DNA of 64,000 nucleotides from Aliivibrio_A sp016764915 (GCA_965224595.1 OZ245058.1:2108001-2172000), one strand, 5' to 3'; counted from the stretch's first letter, positions 52,577-62,967 are shown. Translations and numbers: made by a program. The notes: a model not told the origin generated them from the letters alone.

Positions 52577-54430
52577 TTAGATCGACAATTTCTTAATACG
52601 CTTACCGCCGTATGCCAAGTTCACGATGGCACGTGTTCCAACAATAGCGGTAAACATTGATGTTAAAATACCAATTGACAGTGTCACAGCAAAACCTTTA
52701 ATTGCGCCAGTACCGACCGCAAAGAGAATAATCGCGGTAATCAATGTAGTAATGTTCGCATCAGCGATTGTACTAAATGCATTAGCATAACCTTGATGTA
52801 TCGCTTGTTGCGGATTTTTTCCATCACGTAGCTCTTCACGTATACGCTCAAAAATCAGTACATTTGCATCCACAGCCATACCGACCGTTAATACGATACC
52901 TGCAATACCTGGCAGGGTCATGGTTGCTCCAGGGATCATCGACATAACACCAATAATAAGCACTAAGTTAGTGACCAAAGCAATGTTAGCAATCAGGCCA
53001 AAAGTTCGGTAGTAAAACAGCGTAAATAACATAACTGCGACCATACCCCAAACACATGCCTGGATACCCATATCAATATTTTGCTGCCCCATTGAGGGAC
53101 CAATTGTACGCTCTTCAACAATCGAGATTGGCGCAATCAAAGCACCTGCACGCAGTAACAATGCTAAATTATGAGCTTCCGCCTGAGAATCGATACCTGT
53201 AATACGAAAATTACGACCTAACGCTGATTGAATCGTCGCTTGGTTAATCACCTCTTCGTGCTTGATTAACACAACCTTGCCTTCTGGCGTACGTTTTCCG
53301 CTGTCTTTATACTCTGTAAATATGGTAGCCATCAACTTACCGATATTTTTTTTCGAGAAAGCAGTCATCTTGCTACCACCTTCGCTGTCAAGCGAGATGT
53401 TAACTTGTGGCCGACCATACTCATCAGCACTTGAGCTGGCGTCGGTAATACTAGAACCACCTAAAATCACACGTTTTTTAACAACGGCAATTCGGCCATT
53501 ACGATCAAGCTTGATTTCACTTCCAGGTGGTACTCGACCACTTGCTGCAGCAACGAGGTCAGCTCTATCATCAACTTCACGAAACTCTAGTGTTGCTGTC
53601 GCGCCTAAAATTTCTTTAGCACGAGCAGTATCTTGAACGCCAGGAAGCTCAACCACTATTCGGCTCGCCCCTTGACGTTGCACTAGTGGCTCAGCGACAC
53701 CTAACTCATTAACACGATTACGTAGAATGGTGATGTTCTGTTCAACAGCATAGTTACGCATCTCTTGCAAACGAGCATCAGTAAACCTTGCAACCAGAGC
53801 ATAACTGGTGGCGGACGAATCAATAATAATCATATCTGGATGACGAGATGAAAGCTCTTTTTTCGCTTGTTCTAACTGTTCATCATTACGTAAGACAACT
53901 TCGACGCCATCTTTACCCAGTTTACGAATGGCTCGATAGCGGATCTTCTGTTCTCTAAGCTCGGTACGAAACGTATCTTCTTGCTGACCGATCAGTTTCT
54001 CCATCGCTGAATCCATATCCACTTCCATTAAGAAGTGCACACCGCCACGAAGATCGAGACCTAACTTCATTGGCGCTGCACCAATTGATTCAAGCCAATC
54101 AGGTGTTGAAGCCGCAAGGTTTAAGGCAACGATATACTCCTTGCCTAAAGATTCATTGATAATGTCGCGAGCACTGATTTGAGTATCAGTATCATTAAAG
54201 CGGACGAGAATGGCGTTGTTCTCATACGCGACATTTTTAAAAGAGAGACCGTTTTCTTCTAACTTGTCAGTAACAGTATCCAGCATTGTCGTTTCTACTT
54301 GAGCACCACGTACTCCAGTAATTTGAATTGCTGGATCTTCACCATATATATTGGGAAAAGCGTAAAGTGCACCAATGATTAGCGTAAACACTATCATTAT
54401 GTACTTCCACAAAGGGTAACGGTTTAGCAC
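52577..54430 (-). CDS. secD: Protein translocase subunit SecD
   Basis: A 617-residue partner of SecF: a TM1 helix, a large periplasmic region, LGLDLRGGVHFLMEV, and a C-terminal six-helix block with VGMAVDANVLIFERIREE. Slightly larger than 600, as usual for Vibrio-type SecD. Confidence 0.96.
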   Translation of the reverse strand: MLNRYPLWKYIMIVFTLIIGALYAFPNIYGEDPAIQITGVRGAQVETTMLDTVTDKLEENGLSFKNVAYENNAILVRFNDTDTQISARDIINESLGKEYIVALNLAASTPDWLESIGAAPMKLGLDLRGGVHFLMEVDMDSAMEKLIGQQEDTFRTELREQKIRYRAIRKLGKDGVEVVLRNDEQLEQAKKELSSRHPDMIIIDSSATSYALVARFTDARLQEMRNYAVEQNITILRNRVNELGVAEPLVQRQGASRIVVELPGVQDTARAKEILGATATLEFREVDDRADLVAAASGRVPPGSEIKLDRNGRIAVVKKRVILGGSSITDASSSADEYGRPQVNISLDSEGGSKMTAFSKKNIGKLMATIFTEYKDSGKRTPEGKVVLIKHEEVINQATIQSALGRNFRITGIDSQAEAHNLALLLRAGALIAPISIVEERTIGPSMGQQNIDMGIQACVWGMVAVMLFTLFYYRTFGLIANIALVTNLVLIIGVMSMIPGATMTLPGIAGIVLTVGMAVDANVLIFERIREELRDGKNPQQAIHQGYANAFSTIADANITTLITAIILFAVGTGAIKGFAVTLSIGILTSMFTAIVGTRAIVNLAYGGKRIKKLSI

Positions 54431-54517
54431 AGCGAGGATCCTTAAAACTGTTTATGCCCCAACATTTTCAAAAGAAAAAAGGGGCATTTTCATATAAATA
54501 GTGTTCTTATCGATAGC

Positions 54518-54853
54518 TTATAGAGATTTAAGCGTACCTTTTGGAAGAACTGCACTAACAAAATCTTTTTTGATAGTGACTTCATTACTGTCGTTAAGAG
54601 CAATAACAATGTAATCGTTGTCTTCAGTCGTTTTAGTTATTTTACCCACCAAACCACCAGAAGTTAGTACTTCGTCACCTTTACCCATTGAGCTCATTAG
54701 GTTTTTATGCTCTTTGGTACGCTTAGCTTGTGGGCGATAGATCATAAAATAGAAAATGACAGCAAACATACCAAGCATGATGAACATTTGGAAACCACCA
54801 CCTTGCGGGCCTGCTTCACCGGCTGCGTGAGCTGAAGAGATGAAAAAACTCAT
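54518..54853 (-). CDS. yajC: Preprotein translocase auxiliary subunit YajC
   Basis: A 111-residue protein with one N-terminal membrane helix (FQMFIMLGMFAVIFYFMIYRPQAKR) and a cytoplasmic part with GDEVLTSGGLVGKI. Part of the holo-translocon; lies before secD. Confidence 0.95.
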   Translation of the reverse strand: MSFFISSAHAAGEAGPQGGGFQMFIMLGMFAVIFYFMIYRPQAKRTKEHKNLMSSMGKGDEVLTSGGLVGKITKTTEDNDYIVIALNDSNEVTIKKDFVSAVLPKGTLKSL

Positions 54854-54872
54854 TGAATAACGTCCTCGTTAA

Positions 54873-56006
54873 TTATTTATTATTTAAAGTTGGAACTTTA
54901 CGGTCTCGACGTGCGTAGAACTCTTCTACAAACTCGTCAAAACGGTCTTCTTCTAATGCCAAACGAATACTGGCCATTAAACGCTGATAATAACGTAAAT
55001 TATGGATAGTATTCAGGCGAGCACCTAGAATTTCGTTACAGCGATCTAGATGATGCAAATAGGATTTACTGTAATTTTTGCAAGTGTAACAGTCACAATG
55101 CGGATCTAAAGGCGTTGTGTCAGTTTTATGTTTCGCATTACGGATCTTGATCACATCACCAGTCACAAATAAGTGACCATTTCGTGCATTTCTCGTTGGC
55201 ATCACACAATCGAACATATCAATCCCGCGACGAACGCCTTCAACCAAGTCTTCAGGTTTGCCAACCCCCATCAAGTAGCGAGGCTTGTCTTCAGGTAATT
55301 TAGGACAAGTGTGCTCAAGAATACGGTGCATGTCTTCTTTAGGTTCACCAACCGCTAAACCACCCACCGCGTAGCCATCAAAGCCAATGTCCGTTAATTC
55401 AGCAACAGAAACATCACGTAAATCTTCGTAAACACCACCTTGGACAATACCAAACAGAGCGTTTGGATTCTCTTGCTTATCAAACTGGTTGCGACTGCGA
55501 TGAGCCCAACGAACAGATCGTTCCATTGAGATTCTAGCTTCATCGTGGGTCGCTGGATATGGTGTGCACTCATCAAAGATCATCACAATGTCAGATCCAA
55601 GATCATATTGAATTTCCATGGATTTTTCAGCATCCATGAAAATTTTATCACCATTTACTGGGTTACGAAAATGTACTCCCTCTTCGGTGATTTTACGCGT
55701 TTTTCCAAGGCTAAATACTTGAAAACCGCCAGAGTCAGTAAGAATCGGGCCTTTCCAGTTCATGAAGTCATGCAGATCGCCATGCAACTTCATCACCTCT
55801 TGCCCTGGGCGTAACCATAAATGAAAGGTGTTTCCCAGTAAAATTTCAGCACCCGTCTCTGTCACTTCTTCTGGTGTCATGCCTTTTACCGTACCGTAAG
55901 TACCAACCGGCATAAAGGCAGGTGTTTCCACTGTGCCTCTTTCAAATGCTAAACGACCACGACGAGCACGGCCACCTTTATCTTTTTTAAGTAGTTCGTA
56001 TTTCAC
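54873..56006 (-). CDS. tgt: tRNA-guanine(34) transglycosylase
   Basis: A 377-residue enzyme inserting preQ1 at the wobble position. Catalytic aspartates in DSGGFQVFSL and FDCVMPTRNARNG; zinc ligands CDCYTCKNYSKSYLHHL. The next step (QueA) is encoded upstream with a 175-bp gap. Confidence 0.97.
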   Translation of the reverse strand: MKYELLKKDKGGRARRGRLAFERGTVETPAFMPVGTYGTVKGMTPEEVTETGAEILLGNTFHLWLRPGQEVMKLHGDLHDFMNWKGPILTDSGGFQVFSLGKTRKITEEGVHFRNPVNGDKIFMDAEKSMEIQYDLGSDIVMIFDECTPYPATHDEARISMERSVRWAHRSRNQFDKQENPNALFGIVQGGVYEDLRDVSVAELTDIGFDGYAVGGLAVGEPKEDMHRILEHTCPKLPEDKPRYLMGVGKPEDLVEGVRRGIDMFDCVMPTRNARNGHLFVTGDVIKIRNAKHKTDTTPLDPHCDCYTCKNYSKSYLHHLDRCNEILGARLNTIHNLRYYQRLMASIRLALEEDRFDEFVEEFYARRDRKVPTLNNK

Positions 56007-56181
56007 GAAACCTCCACGAGCCAGAGAAACAATCTGACTGAGTTTTTTTACACTCGGAATGGCCGAGCCCAGACATCATTAAGCAGGGAAAGTTACTTAG
56101 TGATATATGGCTAATCCTGTTATCAAGTGTCTGTGTTTTTGAATGTTAGTTTAGCCTATAAATTGTATATATCTGTTCCAA

Positions 56182-57243
56182 TTATGCGTTTTCAACATCC
56201 CGCTTAGAGACAAACATGGCGTCGCCATAACTGAAGAAGCGATATTTATTACTCACTGCTGAATCATACGCTTTCATGACATTTTCATATCCTGCAAAAG
56301 CACTGACCAGCATAATGAGTGTTGACTCTGGCAGATGAAAATTGGTAATCAAACCATCAATCAACTGATATTTATAACCAGGAAATATGAAGATATCCGT
56401 GTCGCCAAAGAAAGTGTCAAATTCACGCCCCTCTTTTAAGGCACTTTGAGCGGCACTTTCAAGAGAGCGCACAGACGTCGTTCCTACGGCAATCACTCGC
56501 CCACCACGTGCTTTAGTCGCCGCAATAGCATCAACCACCTCTTGCGGTACTTCGACATATTCTGCATGCATGTGATGTTCATGTATATTATCGACTTTAA
56601 CGGGTTGGAAGGTACCAGCCCCAACATGAAGAGTGACATAGGCAAACTCAACACCTTTCTCTGTCATCTTCGACATCAGTTCCTTATCAAAATGTAGGCC
56701 TGCAGTAGGTGCGGCAACGGCTCCAGGCTTCTCATTATAAACAGTTTGGTAACGCTCTTTATCTGCGTCTTCGTCTGGGCGGTCTATATAAGGAGGAAGT
56801 GGCATATGCCCGATCTCTTCCAGAATCTCCAGCACGGGTTTTTCAGAGAGAAATTTGATTTCAAACAGAGCATCATGACGGACTACCATCTCTGCTTCAT
56901 ACTGTGACTCTTCACCTAAGAACATACGTGTTCCCGGTTTTGGTGATTTAGAACAACGAACATGGGCAAGTATTGAGTGCTCATCAAGCATACGCTCTAC
57001 CAACACCTCTAGTTTTCCTCCCGACGCTTTAGTGCCGAACATTCTTGCAGGGATCACACGCGTATTATTGAAAACCATCAGATCGCCTGGTTCGACAATA
57101 TCGAGCATATCTTTGAAGTGACGATGGGATAGTTGACCTGAATTACCATCCAACTGTAGCAGTCTGCTGGCAGTACGTTCGGCTTGAGGATAACGAGCGA
57201 TCTGCTCATTAGGAAGGTCAAAGTGAAAATCTGATACTTGCAT
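56182..57243 (-). CDS. queA: S-adenosylmethionine:tRNA ribosyltransferase-isomerase
   Basis: A 353-residue enzyme making epoxyqueuosine from preQ1-tRNA. Family marks are DFHFDLPNEQIARYP, MVFNNTRVIPAR and APTAGLHFD. First gene of the queA-tgt-yajC-secDF order, a long-conserved neighbourhood. Confidence 0.97.
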   Translation of the reverse strand: MQVSDFHFDLPNEQIARYPQAERTASRLLQLDGNSGQLSHRHFKDMLDIVEPGDLMVFNNTRVIPARMFGTKASGGKLEVLVERMLDEHSILAHVRCSKSPKPGTRMFLGEESQYEAEMVVRHDALFEIKFLSEKPVLEILEEIGHMPLPPYIDRPDEDADKERYQTVYNEKPGAVAAPTAGLHFDKELMSKMTEKGVEFAYVTLHVGAGTFQPVKVDNIHEHHMHAEYVEVPQEVVDAIAATKARGGRVIAVGTTSVRSLESAAQSALKEGREFDTFFGDTDIFIFPGYKYQLIDGLITNFHLPESTLIMLVSAFAGYENVMKAYDSAVSNKYRFFSYGDAMFVSKRDVENA

Positions 57244-57544
57244 GTTTGTTGCCCTAAATTTCAGCTGGCCGACAGTATACCCAAAGCGCTTAATAATTCA
57301 CAGTTTGTAAAGAGCGCATTTCCCTTTATTAGCTAGATTTAGCCTTTAATATAGAGGCAATGTGTAACAATTGACGTTTTTAGTGCCAGAACAAAGTCAT
57401 CGAAAATTGACCTACAACAGAAAAAGGTTCGAAAACTTGATAAACAGAGATAAAAACTATTCTACTCACAAAAATTCCCAGTAATTAGCTCTATATTTAT
57501 AGAGTAGCAACATTTCATTCAATCACTTATAGCAGGTACCCACT
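57244..57544. other. Intergenic region with no supported gene
   Basis: 301 bp between divergent queA and the CBS gene. I see promoter-like AT-rich tracts only; no conserved element or ORF with a ribosome site. Confidence 0.5.
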
Positions 57545-57985
57545 ATGTTTAAAGTATCCGATATGATGACTCCAAAACCTCATACCCTGCTTCGCTCAAA
57601 CTCTATTGACGATGCACGTAAGATGATGAACGAGCATGACATACATCACCTTCCTATTGTCGATGAGGAGGGAGTAATGCTCGGTCTAGTGACTCAAAAA
57701 GACCTGCTCTCAGCACAAGAGTCCTCACTAGAGAAGCAAGACAGAAATTTAGATAGCCATCATTTAGCACAACTTTCGGAATTAATGCATGAAAATGTAA
57801 TGACCGTTAGCCCGCATGGTGGTTTGAAAGAAGCAGCAAAATTTATGCAGAAACATAAAATTGGTTGCTTGCCTATTTTGGACAATGGTAAATTAGTTGG
57901 CATCATTACTGACACCGATTTTGTTGGTATAGCGATCAACTTGCTTGAGCTACAAGAAGAAGTCGAGCCAGTAGAGATTTTTTAG
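57545..57985 (+). CDS. CBS-domain protein
   Basis: A 146-residue protein made of two CBS motifs (about residues 5-60 and 75-135: DMMTPKPHTL, HHLPIVDEEG, VMTVSPHGGLKEA, GCLPILDNGKLVGI). It is likely to bind an adenosyl ligand. The role is unknown; it is alone between queA and oxyR. Confidence 0.88.
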   Translation: MFKVSDMMTPKPHTLLRSNSIDDARKMMNEHDIHHLPIVDEEGVMLGLVTQKDLLSAQESSLEKQDRNLDSHHLAQLSELMHENVMTVSPHGGLKEAAKFMQKHKIGCLPILDNGKLVGIITDTDFVGIAINLLELQEEVEPVEIF

Positions 57986-57989
57986 TATG

Positions 57990-58009
57990 AAGAGCGTATC
58001 AACGCTCTT
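57990..58009. terminator. Hairpin between the CBS gene and oxyR
   Basis: AAGAGCGT pairs with ACGCTCTT around ATCA between convergent genes. The T runs are poor, so only a weak terminator. Confidence 0.5.
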
Positions 58010-58017
58010 ATAAGCGT

Positions 58018-58914
58018 TTACAGAATCGATTTGACCAACATAGACAATTGTTCAAACGTATCTAAACGTGATGAGCTTGAGCGCCACACTAATCCAATTT
58101 CACGGTAAGCTTCTTTTCCGGGTGGTTCAACAACGACTAAATTTTGGTTTTTCAGTAAGCCATGCTTGATGGCCATTTCGGGGATAAACGTGGTCCCCAA
58201 CCCATTAGCAACCATCTGCACTAACGTATGAAGGCTAGTTGCGCTAAATGGATTAATTTTCTCTCTCCGCGTGAGTTGACATGCTGATACCGCGTGCTCA
58301 GTTAAGCAGTGCTCTTTCTCTAACAAAAAAACAGATTGATCAGGCAGATCATCATAATGAACAGGCTGCTTTATTGAATCAACTTTATCTTTACTGATCA
58401 CCATTTTAAACGCATCTCGACCTACAACCTTGCTCTCCATCGTGCCGATATCCACAGGCAGAGCCAAAATCAATACATCAAGCTGGCCCTGTTTAAGTGC
58501 GGCTAATAGATTGGTGGTAGTATCCTCTTTCAACAGCAAATCCAACTGCGGAAAACGTCGATTCACTTCTTGAACAAGATCGGACAACAGAAAAGGCGCA
58601 ATGGTGGGAATACACCCCACTTTTAGCTGACCTTGCATGCAATCTGTTTTACATTGCGCCAACTCCATTAAATCTTGACCACCCGCAAGTAACTCTCGAC
58701 CTCGGCTAACTACATCCATTCCAACAGAAGTAAAAACAAAGGTTTTACTCTCTCGTTCAATCAGCTGACAACCGACTAGCTCTTCAAGGTTTTGAATACC
58801 TTTACTTAATGTTGACTGACTAACAAAACAGCGTTGAGCTGCTTCACCAAAATGTCGAGTTTCAAATAAGGTAACTAAATAATGAAGTTGTTTTAAAGAG
58901 GGCCATTTCGTCAT
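58018..58914 (-). CDS. oxyR: Hydrogen peroxide-sensing regulator OxyR
   Basis: A 298-residue LysR-type regulator. Winged helix: HFGEAAQRCFVSQSTLSKGIQ. The redox pair is Cys203 and Cys212 (HCLTEHAVSAC), nine residues apart as in E. coli Cys199/208. Divergent from a 2-Cys peroxiredoxin with about 128 bp between starts. Candidate OxyR half-sites (ATAGAT-N5-CAAT on the minus strand near 58926-58940) lie there but match only partly. Confidence 0.92.
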   Translation of the reverse strand: MTKWPSLKQLHYLVTLFETRHFGEAAQRCFVSQSTLSKGIQNLEELVGCQLIERESKTFVFTSVGMDVVSRGRELLAGGQDLMELAQCKTDCMQGQLKVGCIPTIAPFLLSDLVQEVNRRFPQLDLLLKEDTTTNLLAALKQGQLDVLILALPVDIGTMESKVVGRDAFKMVISKDKVDSIKQPVHYDDLPDQSVFLLEKEHCLTEHAVSACQLTRREKINPFSATSLHTLVQMVANGLGTTFIPEMAIKHGLLKNQNLVVVEPPGKEAYREIGLVWRSSSSRLDTFEQLSMLVKSIL

Positions 58915-59042
58915 CGTTTTTCTCGATTGTAATAATCTATTAATTTCTCTTTTTTCAATCTAACATTTTGATTATAGTAAGTCTCGTTAAACAGTATTCC
59001 AAACAATGATGTTTGGATTCAAAAAATATTTAGGAGCAAATA

Positions 59043-59651
59043 ATGGTACTAGTAGGTCGTAAAGCCCCAGATTTTACTGCTGCAGCTGTTCTTGGTAACG
59101 GTGAGATCGTTGATTCATTCAACTTTGCAGAGCAAACTAAAGGTAAAAAAGCGGTTGTTTTCTTTTACCCTCTAGACTTCACATTTGTTTGCCCATCTGA
59201 GCTGATTGCTTTTGACAAGCGTTTTTCAGATTTCCAAGCTAAAGGTGTTGAAGTGATTGGTGTTTCAATTGATTCACAGTTCTCTCACAACGCATGGCGT
59301 AACACTGCTATTAAAGATGGCGGCATTGGCCAAGTTCAATACCCTCTAATTGCTGATGTTAAGCACGAAATCTGTAAAGCTTACGATGTTGAGCATCCAG
59401 AAGCTGGCGTTGCTTTCCGCGGTTCTTTCCTAATCGACGAAGACGGTCTTGTACGTCACCAAGTCGTGAATGATCTGCCACTAGGTCGTAACATTGATGA
59501 CATGTTACGTATGGTTGATGCACTGAACTTCCACCAGAAAAATGGTGAAGTATGTCCAGCACAGTGGGAAGAAGGTAAATCAGGAATGGACGCATCTCCA
59601 AAAGGCGTTGCAGACTACCTTTCTGAGCACACAGCAGACCTAGGTAAGTAA
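59043..59651 (+). CDS. 2-Cys peroxiredoxin (AhpC/Prx1 type)
   Basis: A 202-residue thioredoxin-fold peroxidase. Peroxidatic cysteine Cys50 in FTFVCPSEL, resolving Cys171 in GEVCPAQW. It reduces hydrogen peroxide and alkyl hydroperoxides. AGGAG lies 6 nt before the ATG. No ahpF follows, so it probably uses thioredoxin. Beside oxyR, its likely activator. Confidence 0.94.
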   Translation: MVLVGRKAPDFTAAAVLGNGEIVDSFNFAEQTKGKKAVVFFYPLDFTFVCPSELIAFDKRFSDFQAKGVEVIGVSIDSQFSHNAWRNTAIKDGGIGQVQYPLIADVKHEICKAYDVEHPEAGVAFRGSFLIDEDGLVRHQVVNDLPLGRNIDDMLRMVDALNFHQKNGEVCPAQWEEGKSGMDASPKGVADYLSEHTADLGK

Positions 59652-59680
59652 TCGTTTAGATTCTACCTATATAAATTGCT

Positions 59681-59715
59681 AAGCCCGACTGTTTCTTCAG
59701 TTGGGCTTTTTTGTG
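59681..59715 (+). terminator. Terminator of the peroxiredoxin gene
   Basis: AAGCCCGACTG pairs with CAGTTGGGCTT (one G-T pair) and a TTTTTT tract follows. It lies between convergent genes and could also help end prfC. Confidence 0.88.
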
Positions 59716-59738
59716 CTTTAAATTTCTATCTATTAATT

Positions 59739-61319
59739 TTAATGCTCGCGAGTTGCTCTAAATTCCACTTCAGGAAATCGATCCGTCGCTAAGCTGAGGT
59801 TAACCATCGTTGGTGCAATGTAGGTTAAATTGTCCCCACCATCCAGCGCCAAGTTAATTTGGTTTTTACGTTGGAACTCATCAAGCTTCTTACCATCTTT
59901 ACACTCGACCCAGCGAGCAGTCGCAACATTGACACTTTCATAGATAGCTTCAACGTTGTATTCAGATTTTAGACGAGATACAACCACATCAAACTGAAGT
60001 ACCCCAACCGCACCAACAATCAGATCATTATTCTGTAGTGGACGGAAGACTTGAACTGCGCCCTCTTCAGAAAGCTGCACTAACCCTTTAAGCAACTGCT
60101 TCTGCTTTAGAGGATCACGCAGACGAATACGACGGAACAACTCAGGTGCAAAGTTCGGAATACCTGAGAATTTTAAGTTTTCACCTTGAGTAAACGTATC
60201 ACCTATTTGAATCGTACCGTGGTTATGCAAACCTATAATATCCCCCGCATAGGCCGTTTCTGCACGCGTACGATCTCCAGCCATAAAAGTGACGGCATCT
60301 GAAATACTGACACTCTTACCAGTACGGACATGATTCATTTTCATGCCTTGTTTATAAGTTCCAGAAACAATACGCATAAATGCGACTCGGTCACGATGTT
60401 TAGGATCCATATTGGCTTGAATTTTAAAAACAAAACCAGAGAACTTCTCTTCTGTTGCTTCTACAGAACGCTCTATCGCTTGACGTGTTTGTGGGGCAGG
60501 TGCCCACTTAGTCAAACCTTCAAGCATATGATCAACACCGAAGTTACCTAAAGCGGTACCAAAAAAGACAGGGGTTAGCTCACCACTTAAAAACAGATCA
60601 TGATCAAATTCATGAGCAGCACCAATGACTAATTCAAGTTCTTCGCGCACACTTGCTGCTAACTCATCACCAATTGCGGCTTGTAATTCAGGGTTATCTA
60701 ACCCTTTAATGATGCGCTTTTCTTGAATCGTATGCCCTTGGCCTGAAGCATACAGAATCGCCTCATCACGATGGATATGATAAACACCTTTAAACTCTTT
60801 ACCACAGCCGATAGGCCATGTAATTGGAGCGCAAGCCATTTTCAGCTCTGTCTCTACCTCATCAAGCACTTCCATTGGATCACGAACTTCACGATCGAGT
60901 TTGTTCATGAAAGTGACAATAGGCGTGTCACGCAGACGCGTCACTTCCATCAGTTTACGCGTACGAGCTTCGACACCTTTAGCCGCATCAATAACCATCA
61001 AGCAAGAATCAACTGCGGTCAGTGTACGATAAGTATCTTCAGAGAAATCTTCGTGTCCCGGAGTATCTAACAGGTTCACTAAACAGCCGTTAAACGGAAA
61101 CTGCATAACAGAGGTCGTTACAGAGATGCCACGCTCTTTTTCCATCTCCATCCAGTCAGACTTAGCATGTTGATTTGAGCCACGCCCTTTAACAGTACCC
61201 GCTTTTTGAATCGCATTTCCAAACAATAACACTTTTTCAGTAATGGTGGTTTTACCCGCATCGGGGTGAGAAATGATGGCAAACGTTCTACGTTTACCCA
61301 CTTCTTGTAAAAATGACAT
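59739..61319 (-). CDS. prfC: Peptide chain release factor 3
   Basis: A 526-residue GTPase recycling RF1/RF2. The G domain has SHPDAGKTTITEK, DTPGHEDFSEDT and MNKLDR, followed by domains II and III. Length matches relatives. Confidence 0.96.
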   Translation of the reverse strand: MSFLQEVGKRRTFAIISHPDAGKTTITEKVLLFGNAIQKAGTVKGRGSNQHAKSDWMEMEKERGISVTTSVMQFPFNGCLVNLLDTPGHEDFSEDTYRTLTAVDSCLMVIDAAKGVEARTRKLMEVTRLRDTPIVTFMNKLDREVRDPMEVLDEVETELKMACAPITWPIGCGKEFKGVYHIHRDEAILYASGQGHTIQEKRIIKGLDNPELQAAIGDELAASVREELELVIGAAHEFDHDLFLSGELTPVFFGTALGNFGVDHMLEGLTKWAPAPQTRQAIERSVEATEEKFSGFVFKIQANMDPKHRDRVAFMRIVSGTYKQGMKMNHVRTGKSVSISDAVTFMAGDRTRAETAYAGDIIGLHNHGTIQIGDTFTQGENLKFSGIPNFAPELFRRIRLRDPLKQKQLLKGLVQLSEEGAVQVFRPLQNNDLIVGAVGVLQFDVVVSRLKSEYNVEAIYESVNVATARWVECKDGKKLDEFQRKNQINLALDGGDNLTYIAPTMVNLSLATDRFPEVEFRATREH

Positions 61320-61522
61320 AGTGATAACCTTGAGATGTAACGATTAAAACGCCCTAATATGACGCTTTATTAAAATGATAATTTCTAAGTGATTAGAAAA
61401 CTAATTATTAATTCACATTAATTCGTTAGGTTTACATCTGAATACTCCATCTACTTAAAAATAGCCGATTGGCCAAAGTGGCTGAATTATACGCAAACTC
61501 CGCCACTATCTAAAGATAAGAT

Positions 61523-61969
61523 TTAGAAGAATAGGTAACTCATAATAAGTGCATCTTCTTTACCGTTAGCGGTTGGGTAGTAATTATGACGCCGGGTGAC
61601 TTCATTAAACCCAACGGATTCATACAACGAAAATGCTTTTGTATTACTCTCTCTAACTTCCAACCAAGCAGATTCAGCATTGAGTTTTTCGCATTCAGCA
61701 ATAAATAATTCGCTTAATTTACGACCTAAACCTCTCCCTTGGTACTGTGGATCAATAGCAATGGTTAACAGTGTCACTTCACCAACAATATGTTGTGAGT
61801 AGAAATACCCAACAAGATTATCATCGAGCAACAGCCCACAGTGATAACCACCTCGACTGTTTAAATCGCGAATCATCGATTCAGCCCACGGGTGCGTATG
61901 GGCAACTTGTTCAATTCGCCATACATCATCAAGAAGTGCATCGGTAAGTTTTACTAATTTAACGTTCAT
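61523..61969 (-). CDS. rimI: [Ribosomal protein S18]-alanine N-acetyltransferase
   Basis: A 148-residue GNAT enzyme with the acetyl-CoA motif QGRGLGRKL and the C-terminal NYYPTANGKEDALIM typical of RimI. It acetylates S18. The ATG is 11 bp inside the end of holD, an arrangement known in enteric bacteria. A GTG two codons upstream is possible. Confidence 0.9.
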   Translation of the reverse strand: MNVKLVKLTDALLDDVWRIEQVAHTHPWAESMIRDLNSRGGYHCGLLLDDNLVGYFYSQHIVGEVTLLTIAIDPQYQGRGLGRKLSELFIAECEKLNAESAWLEVRESNTKAFSLYESVGFNEVTRRHNYYPTANGKEDALIMSYLFF

Positions 61970-62357
61970 AAGCACAAATTTGCTGCCATAAGTGTCGACG
62001 AGAAGCAGTATTTCCTCTCATTTCGGACAAGGAAATTGACGATAGAGTTTGCACTCCAGTAAGTTGCGTTGATGGCACACCAGCAAACCAACACCAGGTT
62101 AATTGATGTTCAGATAGCTGCTCAAGTGCATCAACAGGAAGGAAAAAGGCATCTTCTGATTTTAATTTCATACTTACTAGAACTTTACCAAACAACCACG
62201 CGTCATGCTGCTGTGGGTTCTGATCCGCAACAAAAAGCAGCTTGCAACTCTCTGGTAATGAGATCAGATTTTGACGATATTCAGGAAAGACAGTTGATTC
62301 TTTAATCTGCCAAGCAGTAATGCCCATCTCATGTAGATACTGCAAATCTCGCTGCAT
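61959..62357 (-). CDS. holD: DNA polymerase III psi subunit
   Basis: A 132-residue HolD-like protein (RDLQYLHEMGITAWQI near the start). It bridges the clamp loader and SSB. Overlaps rimI by 11 bp, as expected; sequence is divergent, as usual for this family, so the call leans on position. Confidence 0.85.
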   Translation of the reverse strand: MQRDLQYLHEMGITAWQIKESTVFPEYRQNLISLPESCKLLFVADQNPQQHDAWLFGKVLVSMKLKSEDAFFLPVDALEQLSEHQLTWCWFAGVPSTQLTGVQTLSSISLSEMRGNTASRRHLWQQICAYER

Positions 62358-62433
62358 GATGAGCTGACCTTTTATTTCAATCTCTATAATAGTGGTAATA
62401 GTAACATTTTCACTTTCAGCTTACTGGAATAAA

Positions 62434-62451
62434 TGCCAAGACATCTTGGCA
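62434..62451 (-). terminator. Hairpin downstream of yhbS
   Basis: TGCCAAGA pairs with TCTTGGCA and TTTATT follows on the minus strand. It lies 13 bp beyond the yhbS stop. Weak T tract. Confidence 0.5.
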
Positions 62452-62463
62452 TATTGATACCAT

Positions 62464-62967
62464 CTAAAGCGCATCAAACTCAGCGCAATAACTCACTAAA
62501 CCACTTTTTTCTTCAAGAAACTCTGGTGAGTAACTCTTAACCATAAATGCATCTTCAGTATTAGGCCATTGACAATGAAGGTTATGCTTGAGAGCCGCTT
62601 CAAAACCAAGTCTTTGATAATAAGCCGGATCCCCTAACACAACACAAACAGGATAACCGAGTTCAGAAAGGATGGTGATCCCCTCTTCAATAAGTTGTTT
62701 TGCTACCCCTTGATTTCGATACTGCTCCTTTACTGAAACGGGAGCTAACCCTTGCCAGCCAGAATCCACCCCCTCAACAGTAACAGGGCTAAAAAGAGCA
62801 TGAGCAACGACTTCACCTTCATCGGTGCAAGCGATAATTCCTAATGTTTGATTACCATTTTCTCTTAACGTCATGACCAGTTTGGCTTCTGCGTCACTTG
62901 GAAATGTGCTTTTTAATAACTGGTCTACGATTAAAATATCAGCTGGAGCTTCTGTTCTAAAAAGCAT
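62464..62967 (-). CDS. yhbS: GNAT family N-acetyltransferase YhbS
   Basis: A 167-residue GNAT with YRNQGVAKQLIEEG as the acetyl-CoA motif and VVLGDPAYYQRLGFE. It resembles E. coli YhbS in length and order (next to yhbT). I chose MLFRTEAPAD as the start, overlapping ubiT by 11 bp. Substrate unknown. Confidence 0.88.
   Translation of the reverse strand: MLFRTEAPADILIVDQLLKSTFPSDAEAKLVMTLRENGNQTLGIIACTDEGEVVAHALFSPVTVEGVDSGWQGLAPVSVKEQYRNQGVAKQLIEEGITILSELGYPVCVVLGDPAYYQRLGFEAALKHNLHCQWPNTEDAFMVKSYSPEFLEEKSGLVSYCAEFDAL

Noticed and set aside
58915..59042. A full OxyR tetrad in the oxyR-peroxiredoxin spacer
   Set aside because: Only partial ATAG/CTAT matches were found; I mention it as a weak candidate in the oxyR entry.
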